Position numbers and translations under genes: made by a program | The notes under the pieces: generated by a model | The model's input: only the letters and a program-made list of their open reading frames with translations | The model's database searches: none | What the model was told of the DNA's origin: nothing | In this document: piece by piece, positions 1-7,192 of the stretch | Numbering within the stretch: position 1 is the stretch's first letter | How the letters are laid out: every line of letters starts with the position of its first letter | Assembly: GCA_028565635.1 (NCBI GenBank) | Contig: JAOXYB010029600.1 | Coordinates: 1-14,990, forward strand | DNA from: Phoronis ovalis | Taxonomy: Eukaryota; Phoronida; Phoronidae | Direction of reading: 5' to 3' | Length of the DNA stretch: 14,990 bases

Positions 1-60
1 GGGGTTGGATTTTTTTGTGCACCATGTTTTTGAAATGCACCAACCCCCCCCTGTGGTAAT
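1..60. repeat. Bulged inverted repeat at the window edge
   Basis: Bases 1-7 (GGGGTTG) are complementary to 41-47 (CAACCCC), and 17-21 (GTGCA) to 36-40 (TGCAC). The 3' arm is therefore continuous (36-47) and the 5' arm is interrupted by a 9-nt T-rich bulge. A run of eight C follows at 44-51. It could be the end of a decayed transposable element that continues outside the window, or a chance hairpin. No coding potential is seen here. Confidence 0.25.
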
Positions 61-231
61 TTCTGACCAGTCCCTAATAAATTGTAGAAAAATAAATTAT
101 TTAATAGGTGTACATTATACTATAACATACATCATTTTAACTGAAAAATTCTAAACATTAACACTAAATTTTTAATATTGAAGATGTGTCATAATTTCTA
201 TATTGCATGTATGCTTAGTTTGCTGTTTTGA

Positions 232-334
232 GTGAGAACCGGATATAATCGTGAGAACCGGATATAATCGTAAGAACCGGATATAATCGTAAGAACCGGA
301 TATAACCGTGAGAACCGGATATAATCGTAAGAAC
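232..334. repeat. 19-bp minisatellite, five full copies plus a partial one
   Basis: The unit GTGAGAACCGGATATAATC is repeated head to tail at 232-250, 251-269, 270-288, 289-307 and 308-326, followed by an 8-bp partial copy at 327-334. Variation is limited to G/A at the third base of the unit and one T-to-C change in copy four, so the array is young or homogenised. Each unit contains ACCGGATAT, which resembles an ETS-family binding site, but no function is shown. It lies about 1.4 kb upstream of the first coding exon. Confidence 0.95.
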
Positions 335-1470
335 AGCTTATTACGTATTGTTGTACAATGATTAGTATTATTTATAATTTATTATATTTAAATATTCTGA
401 AATTTTATTATAAAACATACGCTTTTAACATTACAATATTTTACTAATTTTATCAAATGCTGAAGTTTATATAATTTAATTTCAAACTTATGTGATTTCT
501 TTCAAAATATGTGAAGTATATATCTCATAAACTTTTATTTAAGTATGGTCACTAGATAATACTTATGCCCAGGAGAGCTCTCTAAATATATTATTCATAT
601 AAATTATAAATATGTGAATATTACTGCATATTTTCATAGGATGTTGCCTGGATCCCCGGCCTGGATCGAGTAACTTAGCACGTTTTAACCTTAAATAAGA
701 TATCGAAGAGTAAATAATCCCGAGACATTTTTATGTAAATCATTTTTACATTGTCATACATATAAAATCTATCCAGTAGCTATAATTTAAATCTTCATGC
801 ATTCTTTTTTACATATCATGTGTAAAACACGTTGTACTTGCGGTTTATTTACCTAATTCACTGTAAATAAAGTACAGTGTGAAAATGGGCACAGACAGTA
901 GTAAATACTGCAATTTCGCAGCTGGTAGATGCAGAGTTAGTCCGGGAATGTTTCCGGAAATTTTGCGATTAGTCCCCTAGCATTTTAACCTTCTAAGGTA
1001 GTTATCTACGATTGTTTCAACGGTTATAACAAATTGAAGGAGATACTAGTAGAAAGTTCATTCTTTTTGTACCGAAATCAATTTTACGACTGGATCCAAA
1101 GAGCCACAAGCCCGATATGTTATTTTTTTGAAAAATATGGTGGTTCCAAATTTGCATTATTTCACAAAAATGCAGCATTATATTAGTTTATACAAAAATT
1201 ATAGATCGTACGATGACAAATTGTCCCCTGAAGTTATACAACTATAGATTTCATTTTATTTTTATGTTTCCCCCATAAAAGTGTCATTTTATAAAATAAA
1301 ATATAGTACGAAATCGATATTGACATTTCAAAACTTATAATTTATAGTTTAAGAATTATTTTTCATGGTTTTAATTTCACACAGTCAATATTGTTTCATG
1401 AATTAGCTATCAATATTTAGAAGGCATATATCATTCAAGCGTCACTTGTTTAAATTCAAATCAGCGTCAT
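335..1470. other. AT-rich 5' flank without a recognisable gene
   Basis: No open frame here has coding character. The only compositional break is a GC-richer patch at about 646-680 containing CCTGGATC twice (647-654 and 660-667). A related string recurs at 14873-14899. The promoter of the downstream gene presumably lies in this stretch, but I could not identify a TATA box or initiator with any confidence. Confidence 0.5.
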
Positions 1471-1727
1471 GTGAGTAAAAAGCTTGTAGTCCTGTGCTAT
1501 TTAGTGAGAGGCTGGTATTATACATGTTACCTGAAAATAACGCCTCTTTCTGTCCTACATCTCGTCACGGGATATTGTATAATGGCCTTTATTGTTGGTG
1601 CCTATTCAAACCGCAATTTTTTTTTTATGTTGTTACTTGTACGGTAAAAGATGATTTGATTATAAATTTATTCTATGGGATTACCGTTTTGATTTTGTTT
1701 TAATTTATGAATGCATTCTAATTGTAG
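1471..1727 (+). other. Candidate intron in the 5' UTR
   Basis: A strong donor-like string GTGAGTAA begins at 1471. A plausible acceptor, preceded by a T-rich tract and the branch-like TTCTAAT, ends in TTGTAG at 1727. Removing these 257 bases would leave only 14 nt between the junction and the ATG at 1742. The stretch contains an open frame without an ATG start and with a T-rich, F/L/Y-rich translation, which I take as noncoding. This is inferred from splice-site resemblance alone, and transcription could instead start closer to the ATG. Confidence 0.3.
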
Positions 1728-1741
1728 GTTAAGCGGCCGAA

Positions 1742-4149
1742 ATGAGTACCGAGGCGCCAAATGGCAACAAAAATATCGGCGAATCTATTCACATTTCAAC
1801 CGGCTCTAAAACTCGAAGCCGTCGAGTTGGGGTATATTCCCGACCACCGAACCTTGAGCCTTTAGTAGAGCAAAATAGTGTACCCAATACACCAGTTACG
1901 ACAACTGACCTGCCAATATTTACTTATTCTGGTGCTACGTTACCAAATTGTAAGGACTCTCAAGAAAATACACCTAATGATCCGTGGAATCAAGCAGACG
2001 ATAGTTTTCTTCTCGAACAAAATTGCCGTGACGAAGATCTTCACATAACTGACACAAATAAAGATAATAGTGGATCACTGACAAAAGCTCCTACAGGATT
2101 AACTATAAATATTCTTCCCCGAGATTCGACAAGAACACGTACACGTCGAGTGACTTTTCATAATTTGCTCCCGCAGTCAGGTAGTTCTTTTTTACATAAC
2201 CAAAAGGAGGAGCGGTCGAAAGATTCGGATGATTCAGACGAAGACGAAGAAAACAAATCACCTAGAAATTCATGGTTATCTGGATGCAACCCTGTTGGTT
2301 TAACTTTAAATTTATCCCCACGGTATTCAGAGAAAAATCTTGAGAAACGTCGACGTATAACTTTACATACCTCATGTCCAAGGCAAAATTGGCTTGAAAC
2401 AAGTGCTCTGAATGCACAGAGACCTGATAACAATATAGCAGATTACGTAGAGCAGCAGTATAGGAGTATTGTTTCACCTGACCTGCATTTATATAGTGAG
2501 AAAGAATTCCAAGTGCAATCTTTATATCCAAGGCAACTTAAAACTAGTCGAAATTGTCTTCAACTAGATCAGAAAATTGATGATTTACATTCATCGTATG
2601 GTTATAATAAAACAAGAAAACATAATTCTCTCAGCGCAATATTGTCACCTAATGGTTCTGAATCGGACAGCAATTTAGCAAAAAAGGTTAGCCGAATACT
2701 TGCTGAGCATGCCAAAAAGCAAGAAAAACGAACACGACGAGTAACTTTGCATTCGTTTCCAAGTCACGTAGAGCCATCTAGCGGAGCTATATTAAATGAA
2801 ATACCTGAAAATAGCTTATCAGCGAATTTACTAAAAGGTGAAGTACAAAAATCTACCGGGAGATCTGGTATAGCACGGAAACAGCGGCGAATAACTGTAC
2901 ATACTTTGTACCCTACAAAGGATATCAGTATAGATAAAAACAAAATTTCAAATTATTACCAAAATTCTGAATCAAAAAACTTTGCACCAAAAGAGGTGAA
3001 GAAAGTACGACGTGCAACTGTACATACAATGTCATCTAGCCCAGTAACAAATCGTCGTATTCATATCAAAGATAAAGAAATGTCACCTAGTACCAGAAGA
3101 AAGGGACGGAGCGTAACAGTGTATTCAATGCATCCTGTATTAGAAGAGCAGTGCGACGATCGTTCACCTGACTGTGAAAACATTGATTCTCCGGAGAGCA
3201 CACCAAGAAATCGAAGAAAGAGCCGAACATCAAGAAACATTTCTATAGCAGCTATGGATTCAAAATTTGAATTATACAGGTAAGCTATGTACAATAGCGT
3301 AATACAATTTTTGCCAAAATTCATATCGTGAATTAAATTCAATTGCCTCATTATATTGAAGTAAAGGAATTATCATATCAGACGAAGCCAAATGGAGCAA
3401 TGATAAACCTTATAACTAGTTTGCCCGGGCAGTGGCATAAAACATCTACTGATCCATGTTAGGGATTTCCATACCTATAGTAAAATCCCGTGTTCCCATA
3501 CTAGTTTATTGTTCGGATTACTGATGTTATTCAAGAGCAAACACGTGCTTGATGACAGACAATTTTATCACAAATTTGCTATCGAAAACACGCACTGATA
3601 ACACTTTATATATAGATAAGGATAAGTTGTAAAACACATCCAAATACTTTTGTATCTACATACCGCATTACCAAAATACTTAGAAAAAAGCTTCTCGTTA
3701 AAACAGGCTATATGTTATATTTTCTTAATAACTGTTTATTCAATAGAATAAACAGTAAAATGTTGCAGCTGATGGGAATCAAACCCGGACAGGAAAGCAT
3801 TATAGCGCAGCTGAAACTATGCTAAACAACACACCGCGAATATGAAAGCCCTGAACTTTATACTGAAACAGGCTGTTTTGAGCATAGACTATGTTCGCAT
3901 GCAGTGCGCAAATGTTCTACCTCTTATCATTGCAGACTAACTTCATACATAGACCGACAACGTCGCAAATGTTCTACCTCTTATCATTGCAGACTGACTT
4001 CATACATAGACCGACAACGTCGCCTGTCTCTCGACCGTATAAAGCGACGGCAGTCTAGCCCTGCAATTCTTACTGAGAAACAATCAACGGAGTTAAAAGA
4101 AAGTCATGAAAATAATAAAAAGAATTTGGTGCCATCACTGATCACGTGA
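1742..4149 (+). CDS. Basic, disordered repeat protein with RR-x-T/RVxF-like motifs (spliced: 1742-3279 joined to 3993-4149)
   Basis: I do not recognise this as a named family. The start is the first ATG after an in-frame TAA at 1729-1731 and has G at -3. Exon one ends TAC-AG|GTAAGC at 3279. Splicing to 3993 (TCATTGCAG|A) restores AGA and keeps the frame open to TGA at 4147-4149, giving 564 residues. No signal peptide or membrane segment is visible. The protein is basic, Ser/Asn-rich and probably disordered, with an acidic run at 159-170, basic NLS-like clusters at 202-205 and 489-495, and about eleven S/T-P sites in exon one. Its main feature is a scattered motif RR(V/I/A)T(F/L/V)HT, starting at residues 27, 135, 204, 332, 382, 423 and 456. 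Weaker copies lie near 257 and 498, and RRLSL is at 522-526 in exon two. Copy two contains RVTF (136-139), a canonical PP1 docking motif. A nuclear, cell-cycle-type scaffold is an inference only. The C-terminus is less certain than exon one, because the stop overlaps a possible donor (CAC|GTGAGC). Confidence 0.85.
1820..3262 (+). repeat. Protein-level repeat array encoded in exon one
   Basis: Aligning the translated units gives RRVGVYSRPP (27-36), RRVTFHNLLP (135-144), RRITLHTSCP (204-213), RRVTLHSFPS (332-341), RRITVHTLYP (382-391), RRATVHTMSS (423-432), RSVTVYSMHP (456-465) and a degenerate RNISIAAMDS (498-507). A weak unit around 257-265 keeps only VQSLYPRQ, matching the SCPRQ tail of unit three. 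Two units are preceded about 15-20 residues upstream by a second conserved string, GLT-I/L-N-x-x-PR-x-S (119-129 and 186-196), so the ancestral unit was longer than the core. Spacing shrinks from about 108 to 33 residues toward the C-terminus. The repeats are strongly diverged in DNA, so this is an old amplification. Confidence 0.85.
3280..3992 (+). other. Intron 1 of the repeat-protein gene (alternative 3' end at 3935)
   Basis: The donor GTAAGC is at 3280-3285. The acceptors are TTCTACCTCTTATCATTGCAG ending at 3992 and an identical copy ending at 3935, so the intron is 713 or 656 nt. The phase is 2. If the intron is retained, the frame reads AGG TAA and stops at once, giving a 513-residue protein. 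A tRNA-like remnant on the minus strand lies inside at about 3754-3838, and TGCCCGGGCA (3422-3431) is a perfect 10-bp palindrome. Confidence 0.8.
3754..3838 (-). repeat. Possible tRNA-derived SINE remnant
   Basis: Read on the minus strand, the sequence has TTTAGCATAGTT, resembling a Pol III A box. About 39 nt later comes GGGTTTGATTCCC, close to the B-box consensus GGTTCGANTCC. TGTTGT upstream can pair with GCAACA downstream as an acceptor-like stem, and a TTTT Pol III-type terminator follows directly. The T-stem pairs only three of five positions and the spacing is wrong for a functional tRNA, so this is at best a decayed tRNA-derived element. No flanking target-site duplication was identified. 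Confidence 0.3.
3907..4020 (+). repeat. 57-bp tandem duplication spanning the intron-exon boundary
   Basis: Copies 3907-3963 and 3964-4020 differ at a single base (A at 3939, G at 3996), and that change is synonymous (CTA/CTG, Leu). Each copy contains the whole acceptor (pyrimidine tract plus CAG) and the first 28 nt of exon two. Because 57 is a multiple of three, both acceptors keep the frame. Using the upstream one adds 19 residues (583 instead of 564), in which the duplicated pyrimidine tract and CAG are translated as KCSTSYHC. Confidence 0.97.
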
Positions 4150-4640
4150 GCTATTTCAATCGTGTGGCTGTGGCGTTTGGTATGATGATATATGCTTGCG
4201 TGTGTAACCTCATTAGTTTTTGGGTGCTTGTAGTACCGATGCATGCGCATTAATTTTCAAAAAAATGTGTTTGTTTGTTTGATTGAATGTCGGAACATAA
4301 ATGTTTCATGCATTTCTGAGTTATTACTTTTTCGCATTTTTTTTTCCAAAAAACGATCGTAACGGATTTACAGAAAAGTGTCGATTTTCAGTAACACAAA
4401 CCTAGGATATATAAAACTTTTTTTTTGTAAGCTGTGTGAACACTCAATCACAGACAAATCTTCTCAAAAGATGGCGATACCAGTTTAACTTTTACGAGCT
4501 GGTTGTTTCTGTTAACAGAGAAAGGGTAAACAAACTTAAGAAAGTCGTGATCAACAACAAATGTACCCCTAGAGCCCTATACAGTTTTTTAAATGTAAAT
4601 AAAATTAATAAATAAATAAAAATAAAATAAAATTAAACTT
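4150..4640 (+). other. Probable 3' UTR of the repeat-protein gene
   Basis: The stretch after the TGA has no coding frame. It contains T-rich and A-rich runs (for example 4336-4353 and 4417-4428) and ends in a block of overlapping poly(A) signals. An alternative is that it is intron, if the donor-like CAC|GTGAGC at 4145/4146 is used. Confidence 0.5.
4598..4631 (+). terminator. Cluster of AATAAA poly(A) signals
   Basis: AATAAA occurs at 4598-4603, 4607-4612, 4611-4616, 4615-4620, 4621-4626 and 4626-4631 within an A-rich tract, and a T-rich segment (CTTTTGTCATTT) follows. It lies about 450 nt after the TGA, a normal 3' UTR length. The low complexity means several of these hexamers could be coincidental. 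Confidence 0.45.
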
Positions 4641-5530
4641 TTGTCATTTATAGCATTTGGTCAGAAACTGATACGCGAGGAACTAATAAGTATATTAAAT
4701 ATTTTTTCATTTTGATTCTACCGAAATAAATGAACTGTCGAATTGAAACGTGTAATAATGACGTAAAACGTGAAACACCTGATGGTGTTTTCTGATAAAT
4801 TTCAATAATTTTAATAACATTTTGGTTATACCTACATTGAAGAATACACTATAAGTTCATCAATATCTACCTTCATGTGCTAACATTGACTTATATTCTT
4901 TATGGTCCAGTCTTACAAGTTCGGTGACCTCGACCATTATTCGGGAAGGATATTAAATGTCTAAAGCCGTAATGATGAAGTTTATGAGCGGGGACGTCAA
5001 TTTTAATTTAATGTGTTGTTAGAACGGAAAATAATTTGTACGCATATACCTATAAATTTGTTTTCTCTAAGCGCAGTAGATTTTACATCTATACGCATGA
5101 TCTTACATTGCGAGGCATTAGGTCAAACATACCACTTTATAGTAATATTCTTACTGTTTTTTTTCCTGAAATTTTCCTCATTCCCTATGTAGCATCACGC
5201 ACACGCGGTAGCTTATGTTTTGTTTTATGTATTCGATCATTGGTGGCTCAATGAATTTTGAAAGCCGCTGTCATAGTACGAACGGCTGTAGAAAATATAA
5301 AGAAAAACATGTGCACGACAACGTCACATTGAACAATTATTTTTCTTGATAGCTTGATAGTTAGAAAAGTGTTCTACATCTTAAAATACGCGCCATTGTA
5401 GTACCACATAATCCACTACTGTAACGGTACACGTCAATACTCACTAGTGCAAATATATTTTAAGGATCGTTTAAGGTGTTCCTTATGTATTTTAGTGTTA
5501 TTAAATATTTTCATATCATAAGGAAAGCAG
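4641..5530. other. Noncoding AT-rich stretch
   Basis: No gene is seen here. The longest open frame (about 5036-5254) lacks an ATG start, translates to an aromatic-rich protein without recognisable motifs, and has no flanking splice signals, so I treat it as chance. Confidence 0.5.
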
Positions 5531-5638
5531 TAGCTGGTGGAAGGCAAAAATAAGTCATGCTCTGGATATTTGTGTTGTTAGACACTTTCGGAGGCACAGA
5601 GCATCCCTAGTACCACTTGCACAACCTTTACGATCAAG
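5531..5638 (+). other. Candidate coding exon (low confidence)
   Basis: An open frame of 46 codons without an ATG runs from 5504 and stops at TAA 5640-5642, straddling a donor-like AAG|GTAAAC at 5638/5639. An acceptor-like AAAGCAG ends at 5530, and a better one (TTTGTGTTGTTAG) ends at 5581. Entered in phase 2 from either, it reads through CVVRHFRRHRASLVPLAQP to a phase-2 end. This matches the phase of the donor-like site closing the preceding exon at 4145. Entered at 5582 in phase 0 it is also open and encodes a different peptide (TLSEAQSIPSTT...), so the frame is ambiguous. A 46-codon open stretch is not rare by chance at this composition. Confidence 0.2.
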
Positions 5639-6167
5639 GTAAACTTTGTAATCGTACAAGTTTTTTTTTGTTTTCAGTCACTATTTAAACATATTTTGGA
5701 GCTTATAGCTATTATGCCAGCAATTTCTTGGTTTGTTTAAGTCCTTCTAGGGTATTAAGACATAATATGATATTTAGCAATTAGCAGATATGAACGCTGT
5801 TTAGGTACCACGTTATTCTATTGTTAAATGTAGTGCCCTTAGGTTTACTCTTCATGTGTCGTACACTGAGACTAATATAACTAAATTCTCAGGTCGTACA
5901 CCATACAAAAAGGGAAATGGTTTATCTGATTGAGGTATGGAATGGCGTATGTATTTAAATATCTCATTACAGAAGTACATTTACATTATTAGCGTCCTCC
6001 TGGACGTGCAAGCGAAATTTATTAAAGCAATTTTTCGTTTATACCTGTTCCAAAGGTATCCATGACTAATGCAGCAGGAAGTGATGGGCTGTTTCATACA
6101 TGTATCATGATTGCGGTGCAAACAGTAACTAGTAAATATATTATACTAAAACTGCTTAATAATGGCT
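5639..6167 (+). other. Noncoding stretch with two exon-like segments spaced by 38 nt
   Basis: Segments 5893-5934 (TAACTAAATTCTCAG acceptor, GAG|GTATGG donor) and 5973-6055 (CTCATTACAG acceptor, AAAG|GTATCC donor) are both open when read in phase 0. A strong acceptor-like TTTTTTTTTGTTTTCAG also ends at 5676. The gaps 5639-5676 and 5935-5972 are each 38 nt, shorter than introns in most animals, which argues against these being real. Nothing else is seen here. Confidence 0.15.
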
Positions 6168-6286
6168 ACATAAAAAACACAAACATTTTACAAAACAGTA
6201 CGTAAGCCACAAGAAAATTACTGCATATAAAATACAAAACATTTTGCAAAACAGTATATGTAAACCACAAAATATTTGATGCATAT
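6168..6286. repeat. Imperfect 56-58-bp tandem duplication
   Basis: The string around ACAAACATTTTACAAAACAG, with GCCACAA and TGCATAT further on, recurs with an offset of 56 bp in its first half and 58 bp in its second half as ACAAAACATTTTGCAAAACAG, ACCACAA and TGCATAT. Identity is high in the cores and lost in between, so this is an older duplication than the one at 3907-4020. The second copy runs into the POU palindrome at 6279-6290. Confidence 0.75.
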
Positions 6287-6290
6287 GCAT
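6279..6290. promoter_or_regulatory. Perfect MORE-type POU-dimer palindrome
   Basis: ATGCATATGCAT is a perfect 12-bp palindrome identical to the MORE element recognised by homodimers of Oct-type POU factors. It is extended by a further GCAT at 6291-6294. The match is exact, but binding and any target gene are unknown. An isolated site in intergenic or intronic DNA may have no function. Confidence 0.35.
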
Positions 6291-6344
6291 GCATTGCCTT
6301 GATACGATATAACACATGATACTAGGTGGTGTGGTGGTCTAAAG

Positions 6345-6491
6345 ATGCCGAAATTTAATATCGGGGATTTGAAAAGCCTTTGTGGCGAAGGTACTTCACA
6401 GGCTCGAGTACAATTAAATCAGTTTTTATTACCTGTTTTGTGTCACCAAAGAACAACAGCTCACATTTATAAGACTTCGTGTTTGACATAG
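6345..6491 (+). other. Small ORF of 48 codons, coding status doubtful
   Basis: ATG at 6345 opens a frame starting MPKFNIGDLKSLCGEGTSQA and ending at TAG 6489-6491. The bases before the ATG (AAAG) give A at -3 within an otherwise ordinary context. The minus strand is also open across 6355-6537 (60 residues). The patch is somewhat less AT-rich than its surroundings. No domain, transmembrane segment or splice signal supports either strand, so chance or an element remnant is as likely as a gene. Confidence 0.15.
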
Positions 6492-7042
6492 CTCTTCTGC
6501 TCACGTTGGTCATTATGTTTGCACTCACAATCAACACTTATGTGAACAATCACTCTGTTACCGTAAAACTGGATCATTTTTTCTTTTTCGATTTAATACA
6601 TTTTATGATACATTTAATAAATAACTTAAGGTTTAAACTATTCTGATCGGTGTTTTCAAATTCATTCCTCGAATTTCACCATAATGTAAGAAACTATTTC
6701 TATGAAAGCTTTGTTAATTTTTTACGATGTACATCCGTGATTAACTTGTTCTACCTCGGTGTAAAACATCATTTATTGCCCGGGATTTAGCATTATCGTC
6801 TGAAACATTCAAAATTGTTATTTGTCTTTGTAACACGCCCTTTTCACAGAGTAAAATTACTATTATTCGTCATAAAAAATATAAACATTTTTTCAAAGGT
6901 GTAAAAATTTTCGGTATATAATTGTGTGCAAACATCTGTCAACAAATATTTCGATCTGTCTGATATATAAACATCATCTTTTGATATAACTCATTCATCC
7001 AACTAAATATGTAGACACAGAAAATCATTTCAATTTACCTTA

Positions 7043-7192
7043 ATGGTAAGTCAGTCAGGTATTATATACGTAGGTATAGTATATATATACGGTTTCGATG
7101 CTGATATTTTGGAGATGGCATGGGTAGATGGGGTTAACAGAATTGGAATCTTGGCAGATGGAGCAATATTTCGGAGTTTTGATTCGCAATAA
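7043..7192 (+). other. Small ORF of 49 codons, coding status doubtful
   Basis: ATG at 7043 is immediately followed by GTAAGT, so the same bases also form a donor-like ATG|GTAAGT. The frame runs to TAA at 7190-7192. The second half has coding-like composition (GFDADILEMAWVDGVNRIGI at about residues 18-37), while the first half derives from TA-repeat DNA. An internal ATG at 7115 could start a 25-residue peptide. No homology is recognised. Confidence 0.15.

Noticed and set aside
232-334. CRISPR-like repeat array
   Set aside because: The 19-bp units abut directly without spacers, so this is a minisatellite.
1494-1703. A 69-codon open frame just upstream of the first coding exon
   Set aside because: It starts with GTG rather than ATG, is rich in Phe, Leu and Tyr from T-rich DNA, and overlaps the probable leader intron and pyrimidine tract.
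2158-2531. Two minus-strand open frames inside the first exon
   Set aside because: They lie wholly antisense to the well-supported coding exon and show no motif; they are shadows of its codon pattern.
3061-3351. Minus-strand open frame across the exon-one donor
   Set aside because: It is antisense to the 3' part of exon one and spans its splice donor, with no independent support.
3754-3838. Functional tRNA gene on the minus strand
   Set aside because: The T-stem is mispaired and T-arm to acceptor spacing is wrong; only a tRNA-derived remnant is defensible.
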